The notes: generated by a model from the letters alone, not told the origin. A DNA stretch of 64,000 nucleotides from Prevotella sp. (GCA_017430675.1 JAFRMM010000195.1:1-64000); one strand, 5' to 3'. Counted from the first letter of the stretch, positions 25,090 to 34,945 are shown. A program made the numbers and translations.

Positions 25090-26208
25090 TTATGTATTTA
25101 TATGACAGAATAGTTGATGCCATAATGGCATGATCTTCTCAGCAGAATACTGCTGTGATGCTGCAATTGCTGCCTGTCCCATCTGCTGACGGAGTGAAAA
25201 ATCAGATATCAGGGAACTAAGCCGTTCCGCAAAGACTTGCTGATCATTCATCGGGATCAAGAAGCCATTTTGTCCATCAGTTATCAAATCATGCGGTCCG
25301 TAAGGACAATCGTAAGCAATGACTGGCAGGCCACAACTCATGGCTTCAGGAATGACCAAACCAAAAGGTTCAAATAATGACGTTGAGACCAGGACAGAAC
25401 TCCTACGATAGCAGTCGAATATTTGAGTTGTTGGCCTGTGAATATGAATATTCATGTCTAATTGTCGAGCCTTCTCTTCCAATTCTTCTTGCAACTCGCC
25501 TTCCCCATACAGGTCTAAGTGCCAATCCGTGAACTGAGGAAAGACTTTTTGCCAGATCTCAATCATTTCCATCGGACGCTTCTGGTAGTCAAGACGTCCA
25601 ACCCAAATGACCCGTCTATTCTCAAGAGAAGACATTTCACCCTCATTCAGATGAACCATATTGGGGATGACACAGACACTTGGAAATATCTTTCTCCATT
25701 CAGCAGCATCCCTTTCAGTCAAAGAGACAATCATCTGAGATTTTGACAGGCCTCTGCGATACATATAATCAGCATATCTGTTGCGGAATCCTTTCTGTCC
25801 CAATGTCCTCTGACAGATAGAATGAGACTCCACAACCAAAGGAATATTACCTTTCAACTTCGCGAGATTATTAATATCAACATAGTTTGCCGCAGTACAG
25901 ACAATCAAATCAGGTTTTATAATCCGTAATCGTTCTGATAATCGTTGTTTGAAAAGACGCCCCAACTGCCATGCGACCCACAAGCGTTTCATTACCCCAT
26001 ACCTGTATTGCCGATAAAAACGGATGTCCATGTCCTCAAGATGAACCTTCTCTTCCAACTGATAAGGCACAGGATGATCGCCCTGATCAGTCGTCAGCAT
26101 GAAGACCTCATAGCCATACATCGTGACCAGACGGTTCATCTTATCGGCCAGAATCCGTTCGATTCCACCCCAATATGCCAGGGACCTGCACACATACAAG
26201 ATTCTCAT
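25090..26208 (-). CDS. GT4 glycosyltransferase
   Basis: A 372-residue GT-B-fold enzyme. The N-terminal loop LAYWGGIERILADKMNRLV, the linker NRRVIWVGRLDYQKRP that opens the donor domain, and EPFGLVIPEAMSCGLP (E-x7-E) are visible. The tail of that motif, DCPYGPHDLITDGQNGFLI, is shared with the GT4 proteins at 27470 and 30637, so the three belong to one subfamily. It lies 16 bp after glf on the same strand and is probably co-transcribed with it, which makes a galactofuranosyl- or galactosyl-related step plausible but unproven. Confidence 0.88.
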   Translation of the reverse strand: MRILYVCRSLAYWGGIERILADKMNRLVTMYGYEVFMLTTDQGDHPVPYQLEEKVHLEDMDIRFYRQYRYGVMKRLWVAWQLGRLFKQRLSERLRIIKPDLIVCTAANYVDINNLAKLKGNIPLVVESHSICQRTLGQKGFRNRYADYMYRRGLSKSQMIVSLTERDAAEWRKIFPSVCVIPNMVHLNEGEMSSLENRRVIWVGRLDYQKRPMEMIEIWQKVFPQFTDWHLDLYGEGELQEELEEKARQLDMNIHIHRPTTQIFDCYRRSSVLVSTSLFEPFGLVIPEAMSCGLPVIAYDCPYGPHDLITDGQNGFLIPMNDQQVFAERLSSLISDFSLRQQMGQAAIAASQQYSAEKIMPLWHQLFCHINT

Positions 26209-26224
26209 GGCATTAAATATCGGT

Positions 26225-27328
26225 TTATCGAAACATATTCAGGACCTTCTCAACAATAGGCCCCATATCGTAATACTTGTATTCTGCCAACCTGCCTCCA
26301 AAGATAACAGAGGTCTCTTCTCGGGCTAAAACTTCGTATTTCTTGTAGAGACTACTATTCTTCTCGTCATTGATGGGATAATACGGCTCCATTCCGTCTT
26401 CCCACTCCACGGAATACTCTCTGCTAATAACCGTTTGTGGGTTCTTATACACATCGTCAGCAAAAGACTCAAAATGCTTATGCTCAATAATACGAGTATA
26501 AGGGATATCGGCATCTGTATAATTAATCTGGGCCAAACCTTGATAATTGGGAGTATTCAAGACCTCATTCTCAAACCTGACAGTCCGGTATTCAAGTTTA
26601 CCATATCTGTAATCATAGAATTCATCGATTTTTCCTGTAAACACAATTTGATCTGCCATGGATTCAAATTCTTTCCGGTTTGCAAAGAAGTCCGTATCCA
26701 CTTTCGTGTCAATCCCTTCTAATAATCCTTCTATCAATTTGTTATAACCACCAATAGGAACACCCTGATATATATCGTTAAAGTAATTATTATCATATAC
26801 AAAACGTACAGGAAGACGCTTAATGATGAATGGCGGCAGTTCCGTACACTTCCGTCCCCATTGCTTTTCGGTATAGCCCTTAATCAAACGCTCATAGATA
26901 TCCCTGCCAACCAATGAGATGGCCTGCTCCTCCAGATTCGATGGGACTTTTCCATCCATCTCCTGTCTCTGCTCTGCAATCTTCTGCTTTGCCTCATCAG
27001 GAGTCAGGACACCCCACATCTGAGAAAACGTGTTCATATTAAAGGGCAAGTTATACGCCTTTCCTTTATAAAAAGCGACTGGGGATTCCGTGAATCTGTT
27101 AAACTCTACGATGGAATTAACAAAGGTCCAGACATTCTTATTGGAGGTGTGAAAGATGTGGGGACCGTACTTATGTACATTGATATTTGAGATTTCCTCA
27201 CAATATAAATTACCACCTAAATTGGGGCGTTTGTCAATAACCAGACAACGCTTCCCCTGCTTATTAGCACAATAAGCGAAAACAGAGCCGAACAGGCCTG
27301 ATCCAACAATTAAATAATCGTATTTCAT
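26225..27328 (-). CDS. glf: UDP-galactopyranose mutase
   Basis: Flavoenzyme that converts UDP-galactopyranose to UDP-galactofuranose, the donor for galactofuranose residues. It has 367 residues, the usual length. The FAD-binding start is YDYLIVGSGLFGSVFAYC (residues 3-20), then the second dinucleotide block LVIDKRPNLGGN, the substrate-loop HKYGPHIFHTSNK, and RYGKLEYRTVRFE and YTRIIEHKHF of the active-site face. The open frame has two earlier Met codons; ATG 27328 matches family N-termini and sits 66 bp behind a TAatTTTG element. It indicates that the polysaccharide contains galactofuranose. Confidence 0.95.
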   Translation of the reverse strand: MKYDYLIVGSGLFGSVFAYCANKQGKRCLVIDKRPNLGGNLYCEEISNINVHKYGPHIFHTSNKNVWTFVNSIVEFNRFTESPVAFYKGKAYNLPFNMNTFSQMWGVLTPDEAKQKIAEQRQEMDGKVPSNLEEQAISLVGRDIYERLIKGYTEKQWGRKCTELPPFIIKRLPVRFVYDNNYFNDIYQGVPIGGYNKLIEGLLEGIDTKVDTDFFANRKEFESMADQIVFTGKIDEFYDYRYGKLEYRTVRFENEVLNTPNYQGLAQINYTDADIPYTRIIEHKHFESFADDVYKNPQTVISREYSVEWEDGMEPYYPINDEKNSSLYKKYEVLAREETSVIFGGRLAEYKYYDMGPIVEKVLNMFR

Positions 27329-27393
27329 CTTAAACATATCATTAGAGGCAATCAAAAATCGCCACAATCATTATATTATTATCCAATATTGTA

Positions 27394-27401
27394 CAAAATT
27401 A
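27394..27401 (-). promoter_or_regulatory. Promoter -7 element of glf
   Basis: TAatTTTG on the minus strand, 65 bp before the glf start. It is the only match in the AT-rich gap between glf and the divergent GT4 gene. Confidence 0.5.
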
Positions 27402-27410
27402 AGAAATACA

Positions 27411-27442
27411 TTTGATATTTCCAATTTTTTTTTGTACATTTG
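27411..27442 (+). promoter_or_regulatory. Promoter of the GT4 gene at 27470
   Basis: TTTG at 27411-27414, 20 bp, then TAcaTTTG at 27435-27442. Full match; it excludes the TTG start at 27440. Confidence 0.8.
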
Positions 27443-27469
27443 CATATAATTCACAAAGTTTTTCAAGAA

Positions 27470-28633
27470 ATGGAGAAAGAAAAGCGTTTTAAGATTGTAT
27501 ATTGTACCCCAGCACTATATCTTGCAGGTGGGATGGAGAGAGTATTAACCCTCAAGGCGAATTATTTCGCTGATCATTTTGACTATGATATCACAATTGT
27601 CATTACCGATGGTGATGGGAAGAAAACGTTCTATCCTCTTTCAGAGAAAGTGAAAGTCATAAATCTTGATATCAATTTTGAGGAATTGTGGAATCAGCCA
27701 TTCATAAAAAAGATTATACTTTATATAAAGAAGCAACGTCAATATAAGAGGAAACTTACGGCCTGTCTAAAGCAATTACATCCCGATATAACAATCAGTA
27801 TGCTGCGAAGGGAGATAAACTTCATTACCTCCATCAATGACGGCAGCAAGAAAATCGGTGAAATACATATTAATAAGGCCCATTTCCGCACATTTGAAGA
27901 ACATGAGAAGAGTATTGTGAAAGATATCTTCTCAAAATATTGGATGCACACACTTATTGGGAATCTTAAGAAACTTGACCGATTTGTGGTGCTTACGGAT
28001 CAGGATAAATCTTCATGGCATGAACTGAAGAACGTTGAAGTAATACCGAACCCACTTTCATTCACATCGACAAATCATAGTAACTATACGAACAAACGTA
28101 TTATTGCCGTTGGAAGGTATTGCCATGAGAAAGGATACGACCATCTGCTACAGGCATGGGCTTCCATTCAAGACCAGTGCCCGGAATGGCGTTTGGACGT
28201 GTATGGTGATGGGGACCGAAGCAACTATCTCGAACTCCTTGACAGGTTAGGTATAGACAGCAACAGATGTGCGCTGAACCCTGCCACTCCAGAAATCCAG
28301 AAAGAATTTGAAGGCAGTTCAATGGCTGTATGTAGTTCACGCTTTGAAGGATTCGGACTGGTTATCATTGAGGCTATGGCTTGTGGAGTGCCTGTGGTAT
28401 CATTCGATTGTCCTTGGGGACCGCGTTCTATCATTCAGGATGGTATAGACGGTTTACTTGTTGAGAATGGAAATGTGGATAAGTTAGCAAAAGCCATCAT
28501 AAAATTAGTATTTGATGATGATCAGAGAACAAAGATGGGAATAAATGCAAGCGTGAACGTTCAACGTTTTTCTATAGAAGCCATCGCTAACAGGTGGAAA
28601 GCATTGTTTGAGGAAGTTGTAGAAGATAAATAA
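27470..28633 (+). CDS. GT4 glycosyltransferase
   Basis: A 387-residue GT-B enzyme. FKIVYCTPALYLAGGMERVL gives the first nucleotide-binding loop, NKRIIAVGRYCHEKGYDHLL opens the donor domain, and EGFGLVIIEAMACGVP is the E-x7-E block, followed by DCPWGPRSIIQDG as in its two relatives in this window. The start ATG 27470 comes from the promoter position. The gene stands alone in its transcript and ends exactly where the convergent GT2 gene ends (28633/28634). Its DNA is AT-rich compared with the housekeeping genes further right, consistent with later arrival. Confidence 0.88.
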   Translation: MEKEKRFKIVYCTPALYLAGGMERVLTLKANYFADHFDYDITIVITDGDGKKTFYPLSEKVKVINLDINFEELWNQPFIKKIILYIKKQRQYKRKLTACLKQLHPDITISMLRREINFITSINDGSKKIGEIHINKAHFRTFEEHEKSIVKDIFSKYWMHTLIGNLKKLDRFVVLTDQDKSSWHELKNVEVIPNPLSFTSTNHSNYTNKRIIAVGRYCHEKGYDHLLQAWASIQDQCPEWRLDVYGDGDRSNYLELLDRLGIDSNRCALNPATPEIQKEFEGSSMAVCSSRFEGFGLVIIEAMACGVPVVSFDCPWGPRSIIQDGIDGLLVENGNVDKLAKAIIKLVFDDDQRTKMGINASVNVQRFSIEAIANRWKALFEEVVEDK

Positions 28634-29635
28634 CTAATAATTACTCTTCAATGTAAGAACCTTTATTGCCCTACGAAAATCATAATACAACACTGGGGAC
28701 AACTTATATAGGAATGTGGTTATTCTCTGTTTGATGCCATGAGAGAATGAAAGGTCTGGTGCAAGATCTCTCAAACAGCAGAAAATCTCATGGCGTTCCG
28801 TACTACTTTTCACTCCCCTAAGCATCACATAGAATATCAGGCTAAATGTAACAAAAACATTGTCTTTCAGTCTAAGTCTCATCTCTTCTGACAAACCTTC
28901 GACATTACGCAGTTTCCAAGTAGCAGCAACTGCAACACAGATGTCCAGGCACTTCTTCTTGTTGAAAAAAGATGTTGCAGACATTTGCCTTCTTCTGTAG
29001 ATGTTGAGCAGAGTATTTATCTTCAGGCTTTTGGTTGATCTTATATAACACTCATTTGTAAAAGGAACATCCTGACAGGTAATTCCTGGCACAAAAGAGA
29101 TGTTATTCTCTTCAAGGAAAGAACGTTTGTAAAGAGTATGCCAAACATGACACTCACCAGGATCGAGGTCTTGTAGAAAAAGTTCATCACCCTTTCTTTC
29201 CTTTATAGTCAATGGCGGTTGTACAATAGTAGTCAATTTATCTATTTCCTCATTTGTCATTTCCAAAAAATCAGCAACGACAAGATCGGCCTTGGACTCT
29301 ATTGCTTTCTCAAGTAATAAGGACAAACTATCATCAATCAGCAAATCGTCTGAGTCCGGCATAAGAATATATTCTCCCTTGGCTTTTGCGATACCATTAT
29401 TACGTGCTACTGAAAGACTCAGGTTTTCCTGATTGATAACAGTAATGTTGGAATGTTCATTGATAATATCCTGTATTACCTCCATACTGCGATCTTCTGT
29501 CCCGTCATTAACAATAATCACTTCAAATACATTCTCATCCATATTCTGCCGGAAAATACTTTCCATACATGAACGAATGTATTTCTCCACATTGTAAACA
29601 GGTACAACGATACTCAATAAACAATCTGCATCCAT
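28634..29635 (-). CDS. GT2 glycosyltransferase
   Basis: A 333-residue GT-A enzyme. LSIVVPVYNVEKYIRSCMES opens the domain, IIVNDGTEDRS gives the nucleotide contact, NLSLSVARNNGI the next helix, and LMPDSDDLL the metal-binding DxD. The C-terminal half is the helical extension seen in capsule GT2 enzymes. A TTG at 29641 precedes the ATG by six bases; ATG 29635 is preferred. Its promoter lies directly upstream and the gene is alone on its strand between two plus-strand neighbours. The transferred sugar is unknown. Confidence 0.87.
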   Translation of the reverse strand: MDADCLLSIVVPVYNVEKYIRSCMESIFRQNMDENVFEVIIVNDGTEDRSMEVIQDIINEHSNITVINQENLSLSVARNNGIAKAKGEYILMPDSDDLLIDDSLSLLLEKAIESKADLVVADFLEMTNEEIDKLTTIVQPPLTIKERKGDELFLQDLDPGECHVWHTLYKRSFLEENNISFVPGITCQDVPFTNECYIRSTKSLKINTLLNIYRRRQMSATSFFNKKKCLDICVAVAATWKLRNVEGLSEEMRLRLKDNVFVTFSLIFYVMLRGVKSSTERHEIFCCLRDLAPDLSFSHGIKQRITTFLYKLSPVLYYDFRRAIKVLTLKSNY

Positions 29636-29657
29636 TAACAATAGCCTTAGTTGGTGA

Positions 29658-29665
29658 CAAAGTTA
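29658..29665 (-). promoter_or_regulatory. Promoter -7 element, GT2 at 28634-29635
   Basis: TAacTTTG on the minus strand, 22 bp before the ATG. No standard -33 box recognised. Confidence 0.55.
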
Positions 29666-29760
29666 CGGAAAAAAAAAGGAAAAAGACACCTGTTTTATAC
29701 AATAATAACAAAATATCGACTTTTTTCCCCATTTTTCTTTTTCATTTCAGGCAAAATTCG

Positions 29761-29768
29761 TATATTTG
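29761..29768 (+). promoter_or_regulatory. Promoter -7 element, GT2 at 29788
   Basis: TAtaTTTG, 19 bp before the ATG, in a T-rich divergent spacer. Confidence 0.6.
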
Positions 29769-29787
29769 CAAATAAAATGATTTAATT

Positions 29788-30630
29788 ATGGATTGGTACG
29801 AGAAATATCTTAGTATTTACGAAAAACCATTCAGTGAGGTCCCTCAGGACATCATTGACAAAACGCATGACCAACTTACGGCTCTTCAAAGTGATGAACC
29901 ATTAATCTCTATCATTATTGTCGCATATAATGAGGAAAAGCACTTGCAAGCATGCCTATGGTCTTTGAGTGAGATAAAATGCAAATATCCCGTAGAGTTC
30001 ATCGGAGTGGATAATGAATCCAAAGACAGAACTGCCGAGATCTATCAAAAAGCAGGCATTCCTTATTATACCGAACATCAACATACGTGCGGCTATGCAC
30101 GACAATGTGGCCTGAATCAGGCGAAGGGGCGCTATGCCATGTGTATAGATTCAGACACCATATATCCCCCATATTATTTTGAGATTATGGTCGAACAACT
30201 GATGAAGCCAGGTATCTCTGCAGTTGCAGCCATGTGGAGTTTCTACCCCAATGAGAAGCATTCCAAACTTCAACTGAAGATATATGAGTTCTTCCGCGAT
30301 TTATATATTCGTGTTCAGATTATTAACCGTCCAGAACTCAGTGTCAGGGGATTAGCCTTTGGCTATGAAACCGCTAATGCTAAAAAAGAAGGATATAGAG
30401 TTGAATTACTTCGTGGCGAAGATGGGTCAATGGCATTAGCCATGAAAAAATATGGAAAGATCAAATTCGTGTTTGACCGCCGGTGTCGCGTAATCACTGG
30501 ATATGGCTCATTAAAAGAAGATTCGCTGCTGGTTGCATTGTGGAACCGTTTAAAATTCTATGGAGTATCTAAACTATTTTACAAGACAGATCATTATAAA
30601 GACGCTGAAGACAACTTCCTGAAATCATAA
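29788..30630 (+). CDS. GT2 glycosyltransferase
   Basis: A 280-residue GT-A enzyme of the dolichol-phosphate-mannose-synthase-like type. After a 38-residue N-terminal extension the domain opens ISIIIVAYNEEKHLQACLWS; FIGVDNESKDRTAEI gives the nucleotide contact, CGYARQCGLNQAKG the next helix, and MCIDSDTIYPP the DxD. RGEDGSMALAMKKYGKI near residue 211 holds the probable catalytic acid. It is an isolated plus-strand gene with its own promoter, and 6 bp separate its stop from the convergent GT4 gene. Confidence 0.87.
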   Translation: MDWYEKYLSIYEKPFSEVPQDIIDKTHDQLTALQSDEPLISIIIVAYNEEKHLQACLWSLSEIKCKYPVEFIGVDNESKDRTAEIYQKAGIPYYTEHQHTCGYARQCGLNQAKGRYAMCIDSDTIYPPYYFEIMVEQLMKPGISAVAAMWSFYPNEKHSKLQLKIYEFFRDLYIRVQIINRPELSVRGLAFGYETANAKKEGYRVELLRGEDGSMALAMKKYGKIKFVFDRRCRVITGYGSLKEDSLLVALWNRLKFYGVSKLFYKTDHYKDAEDNFLKS

Positions 30631-30636
30631 AAAGAA

Positions 30637-31770
30637 CTATTGTATTACACTTAAATACGCTTGTTCCCATTGAGGCATTACGATCTCTTTCCTGTATCTG
30701 GCAACTGCCTTATGGGCTTCTTTCCCCATGGTCTTCCGTTCCACATCATGAGTAATCATCCATTCCATTTTACGGGCTAAGTCCATAGTATCCATTTTTG
30801 CCAATAAACCAGTCACACCATCTTCAATAATTTCCGATGGTCCAAAAGGACAATCTGTGGCAATGACAGGAGTTCCACATGCCATAGCCTCAACAATCAC
30901 CAAGCCAAATCCCTCAAAATCAGAACACAACACGAAAAACTGGCTTTTGATATACTCTGTGTAAATGTCATGAGTTGGTGGCTTTATAACAATACGATCT
31001 ACCATGCCTCTTTCTACAATCTGGCGTTTTAGTGTCTCCTTATCTTCACCTTCGCCCAGAATAACCACATGCCATGCAGGATATCTCTCTGCAATCATGG
31101 AAAAAGCATCAATCAGACGATCAAAACGTTTCTGTGGTGTTAAACGACCTGCACAGAGAATACGTCCTTCTACTTTTTCACAATTATTGAGAAACGGTTC
31201 GTAATGAGTTACTGGGTTAGGAATTACCTCAATATTCTTAATACCTTTTTGAGACCAACTTGTAGCATCACCCTTTGTCAAAGCAACTAACAGACTGGAC
31301 CTCCTAATTGCCCTTAATGGTTTATAAAAAAGATATAGCCACTTTTCGGTTATTCCACGTTTTATGACCTGACATCCCTGTGCCAAATGTGATTCTACAA
31401 CAATAGGAATATTACCAGAAACACGCGCCACGTCACAAATAAAATTCTCGGTATTGGGAACTGCGATGACAATGACATCAGGACTGAACTGTGACACGAC
31501 CTTTTTAAACCGCCGACGAAAAAGTCTTTTAAGTTGTAACGCTTTCCATACACGCATAACAACCGGGTATCGGTAAAGAGTAAAGAAATGACAATGTAGA
31601 TCCACATGCTTCACTTTCTCATACAGTTTATAAGCAAGCGGTCCTTCATGTTCATAGGTTACAAACATGACATCATGTCCCCGACTGGTTAAATAAGCAG
31701 CCTTGTCTGTCAACGTGCGTTCCTGCCCACCTACAGTTGACAATAACGGAATGAAATAAATAAGTTTCAT
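30637..31770 (-). CDS. GT4 glycosyltransferase
   Basis: A 377-residue GT-B enzyme. IPLLSTVGGQERTLTDKAAY is the N-terminal loop, EGRILCAGRLTPQKRFDRLI opens the donor domain, and EGFGLVIVEAMACGTP is the E-x7-E block, followed by DCPFGPSEIIEDG. This is the third member of the subfamily also seen at 25090 and 27470. Its ATG overlaps the stop of the upstream GT2 gene by 4 bp, so it is the last gene of a four-gene minus-strand operon starting at 34945. Confidence 0.88.
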   Translation of the reverse strand: MKLIYFIPLLSTVGGQERTLTDKAAYLTSRGHDVMFVTYEHEGPLAYKLYEKVKHVDLHCHFFTLYRYPVVMRVWKALQLKRLFRRRFKKVVSQFSPDVIVIAVPNTENFICDVARVSGNIPIVVESHLAQGCQVIKRGITEKWLYLFYKPLRAIRRSSLLVALTKGDATSWSQKGIKNIEVIPNPVTHYEPFLNNCEKVEGRILCAGRLTPQKRFDRLIDAFSMIAERYPAWHVVILGEGEDKETLKRQIVERGMVDRIVIKPPTHDIYTEYIKSQFFVLCSDFEGFGLVIVEAMACGTPVIATDCPFGPSEIIEDGVTGLLAKMDTMDLARKMEWMITHDVERKTMGKEAHKAVARYRKEIVMPQWEQAYLSVIQ

Positions 31771-32834
31771 ATCGTCTCCTTCCTATGCAGGAAATCAGTT
31801 AGATGAGCAATAATATTAACTACCGACTCCATATTGTAATAATGGCGGCGGAAGAAGCGCAACTTCTGTAAATAACACAATGGCGAGAATAAAACCAGCA
31901 AGAAGCAAGATAATAATAATCGTCCATAACGCAATGAACGTAACAACAATTTCAGTCTGACTGCATAAAAAGCCTTCCCTGTTAGTGTAGTCATTGGGAA
32001 ACGAGATAAGACATCCACACCATTCATTAGGTAATTACCCATAAATAGCAAATAATCTACCACCATATTCCTTTTATATCTAACAGGATTTGGAGGATTA
32101 TCCAATAATATAAGAGTACTTTTGGTATAACTCCTAATCACCTTATAAGCATTGTCTTCTGTGAATGTCGTATTAATAATAGATGAGGGATTATTCTCAT
32201 ATACGTATGTAACTTCGGGCATAAGAAGAACAGATGACAGATGAGAAAACAAGAGATATGACCAACTCTGATCCTCATAAAGAATACCCTTCTCAAAAAG
32301 GATCCGATGTTCTATCAACAAGTCGCGTCTTATCATTTTATTCCACGCATAGAGATATATCTGGTGATGGAGCATGCGAGAGAAAAAAACGTTACAATCA
32401 TCTATTAAGCATGGTTTTTGGATATCACGAATGAGAGTATCGCCTTCTGTACATTTTTCGACATTCCCAATTACCATATCAATGCCTGGGTGTCTTTTTA
32501 AATTATCACAGAAATAATGAAAAGAGTCTGGTTTCAGATAATCATCAGAATCAATAAAAAAAACATAGTCACCCACAGCATTCTGCAAACCTGTATTTCG
32601 TACGGCGGACAAACCCATATTTTTATCATGTTCAATAATTCTAAAATTGATTTCCCCATGATAATCGGCAATCATACGACGAACAATATCCATACTCTTA
32701 TCTGGTGAACAATCATCTATAATGATACATTCAATAGATGCATCTATATAATCCTGAGCCATTACAGACTCCAGACATCTCTGAACATATTGTTCAACAT
32801 TATATATAGGTATGATAACTGATATTGAGATCAT
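31767..32834 (-). CDS. GT2 glycosyltransferase
   Basis: A 355-residue GT-A enzyme. ISVIIPIYNVEQYVQRCLES opens the domain; IIIDDCSPDKSMDIV, NMGLSAVRNTGLQNA and FFIDSDDYLKP (DxD) follow in the usual order. GILYEDQSWSYLL carries the ED pair of the acceptor side. A hydrophobic stretch near residues 305-320 (LLLSCFLLVLFSPLCYL) could sit at the membrane. It is third in a minus-strand operon; 27 bp separate it from the upstream GT2 gene and its stop overlaps the next ATG. Confidence 0.87.
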   Translation of the reverse strand: MISISVIIPIYNVEQYVQRCLESVMAQDYIDASIECIIIDDCSPDKSMDIVRRMIADYHGEINFRIIEHDKNMGLSAVRNTGLQNAVGDYVFFIDSDDYLKPDSFHYFCDNLKRHPGIDMVIGNVEKCTEGDTLIRDIQKPCLIDDCNVFFSRMLHHQIYLYAWNKMIRRDLLIEHRILFEKGILYEDQSWSYLLFSHLSSVLLMPEVTYVYENNPSSIINTTFTEDNAYKVIRSYTKSTLILLDNPPNPVRYKRNMVVDYLLFMGNYLMNGVDVLSRFPMTTLTGKAFYAVRLKLLLRSLRYGRLLLSCFLLVLFSPLCYLQKLRFFRRHYYNMESVVNIIAHLTDFLHRKETI

Positions 32835-32861
32835 AGAAAAATATCAATATATTCCTTCGTT

Positions 32862-33896
32862 TTAGATGAGTTTTCTTATCTTTGCAACTAATTTCATAAG
32901 CGCAACAGAAAGCGGTGCGGGTAAAATCCAAAACACATATAAGATCATATTCAAAAGTCGAGCCTGACGGAACTGTATAATATCCCCAAAACTCAATGGC
33001 GTACGCATCAATTCATGTAATTCCTGATTTGTAAAAACAGGTGATATAATGTCTTTATTCTTTAATATTTCACACACAACATAGAAATCTGTTACCATCA
33101 ATTTGTACATACGACGAGGGAAATAGGATTTATTCCTAATACGATCGCTTTGCCACTTTAACTTATCTAAGCCTCTGGCAGTTCTCATGATTTCCTCTTT
33201 ATCTATATGATTTCTTTTCTGGTAGTTAGAGAGAGAACCTTCGCGACAATAATAATAATATGTAATATCAGGTAATAATGCAACACGAGAAACATAAGTC
33301 GGCAGATCCATCGTGAATAAATAATCTTCCCAGAAATTCACTGGCTGATGGCGCAAACCGTTCTTACGATATACATCTATGTCTATTAAGAAATTCCATG
33401 TCATAGCCTGAATACCATTATATTTCCTATATGCCCAACATGCGAATTCATCTTTATTGAAAAATTGCTTAGCAGGATAACACCATGAAACCTTTGTAAT
33501 AACATTATCAATATCATTAATCCGTTCATGAGAGCCATAAACCATCTCAGCCTTGTATTCCTGGGCTGCCATATACAATAACTCTATTGTGTTAGGAGCA
33601 ATTGCATCATCGGCATCTAAATGATATAAATACTTACTCCTTGTCTCCTCTATAATACGATTACGAGCATTCCCTAACCCCATGTTCCTTGGCTGATGAA
33701 CAATGCGAATATCCTTTCCACGGGGATGAGAACTTTGAAAATCTTCAACTATGGAAATCGACGAATCTTGACTACCATCATCACAGACCAAGAACTCAAC
33801 ACTTGGAAATGTCTGAGCCAGCGCAGATTCCATAGCCCGACGAATATACTTTTCCACATTATATACTGGAATTCCTATCGTTACTTCGTATTTCAT
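32862..33896 (-). CDS. GT2 glycosyltransferase, second of a tandem pair
   Basis: A 344-residue GT-A enzyme with the same length and block order as its upstream neighbour. KYEVTIGIPVYNVEKYIRRA opens the domain, LVCDDGSQDSS gives the nucleotide contact, SSHPRGKDIRIVHQP and NMGLGNARNRIIEE follow, and YHLDADDAIAP is the DxD. NFWEDYLFTMDLPTY has the ED pair near residue 190. It begins 14 bp after the first copy. The pair clearly arose by duplication but is well diverged, which suggests different linkages. Confidence 0.87.
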   Translation of the reverse strand: MKYEVTIGIPVYNVEKYIRRAMESALAQTFPSVEFLVCDDGSQDSSISIVEDFQSSHPRGKDIRIVHQPRNMGLGNARNRIIEETRSKYLYHLDADDAIAPNTIELLYMAAQEYKAEMVYGSHERINDIDNVITKVSWCYPAKQFFNKDEFACWAYRKYNGIQAMTWNFLIDIDVYRKNGLRHQPVNFWEDYLFTMDLPTYVSRVALLPDITYYYYCREGSLSNYQKRNHIDKEEIMRTARGLDKLKWQSDRIRNKSYFPRRMYKLMVTDFYVVCEILKNKDIISPVFTNQELHELMRTPLSFGDIIQFRQARLLNMILYVFWILPAPLSVALMKLVAKIRKLI

Positions 33897-33910
33897 TTCC
33901 CCATTTCTAT

Positions 33911-34945
33911 TTAATCAAATTGCCCTTTGTACTTTCCTATCAGCCATATCGTAGGCTTAAAACAAAAGACAGGCAAGTGCCCCAATAACTTCAGGATCAT
34001 ATTTGGAATCATCAAATCATGGAATTTCAAAATATCATAAAATGACATGGGGTGACACATAATACGTTTCATTTCATAATCAGAAAAATGTGGCACTATG
34101 CGTTGGAAGTATTTCAATATATGGCATACTATATAAAAACTATTCATCTCCAAATTCTTACAAAGATATGGTAAATAGTTCCTATCCCTCAAATCAATGC
34201 ATTTTTCTTTTAAATAGTCTATCGTAGAAATATTCTTCATGATCTCCTCTTTACTTAGTTGTTCCCTATCTTGATAATGAGAGAGAGAACCAGGACGGCA
34301 AAGATAATGATAAGTTATCTTAGAAATAAGAACAGCACGGCTCACTTTTGTGACCATCTGGTATGTAAAAGCCAGATCTTCCCAAAACTGTGTGTCAACA
34401 AATTGCATCTGGTGAGTACGAAGGAAATCCATATTCATCAGACAATTACAGACTGATATTTGAAAAGTATTATAATGTTTAAATGCGTAGGAAGCCATCT
34501 CATCCTCAGACAAAAGACAAACATCTGGTAACACATAAGATTGGTTTGGCGACTCATTTACCTTGTCAATCCTTTCCAATGAGCCATAAACGACATCCGT
34601 TTGGTACGCCTTCACCTTATCCATCATTATTTGAATCGTATCAGGCTCTATCAAATCATCTGAATCCAGAAAAAACAAATAATTTCCTCGAGCCTCATCT
34701 ATGATACGATTGCGCGTCAGGCCAACACCTTTGTTCTGGTTATTGTACAAGATGCGTATATCTTTGCCTCTTGGGTGGTTTGCTTGGAGATGTTCCACCA
34801 CATGAATAGAACCATCTTCACCACAATCATCTATTATCAGATATTCAATATTGGGAAATGTCTGATTCAGAGCCGACTCCATCGTATGTTCAATGTAGCC
34901 CGCAGCCTTATAAACAGGAATACCTATGGTTACTTCATACCTCAT
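33911..34945 (-). CDS. GT2 glycosyltransferase, first of a tandem pair
   Basis: A 344-residue GT-A enzyme, first gene of a four-gene minus-strand operon. RYEVTIGIPVYKAAGYIEHT opens it; YLIIDDCGEDGS, NHPRGKDIRILYNNQ, NKGVGLTRNRIIDEA and FFLDSDDLIEP (DxD) follow. QFWEDLAFTYQMVTK gives the ED pair. The shared NHPRGKDIRI/SHPRGKDIRI block and equal length show it is the paralogue of the next gene. Its DNA is strongly AT-rich. The promoter lies 79 bp upstream. Confidence 0.87.
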   Translation of the reverse strand: MRYEVTIGIPVYKAAGYIEHTMESALNQTFPNIEYLIIDDCGEDGSIHVVEHLQANHPRGKDIRILYNNQNKGVGLTRNRIIDEARGNYLFFLDSDDLIEPDTIQIMMDKVKAYQTDVVYGSLERIDKVNESPNQSYVLPDVCLLSEDEMASYAFKHYNTFQISVCNCLMNMDFLRTHQMQFVDTQFWEDLAFTYQMVTKVSRAVLISKITYHYLCRPGSLSHYQDREQLSKEEIMKNISTIDYLKEKCIDLRDRNYLPYLCKNLEMNSFYIVCHILKYFQRIVPHFSDYEMKRIMCHPMSFYDILKFHDLMIPNMILKLLGHLPVFCFKPTIWLIGKYKGQFD

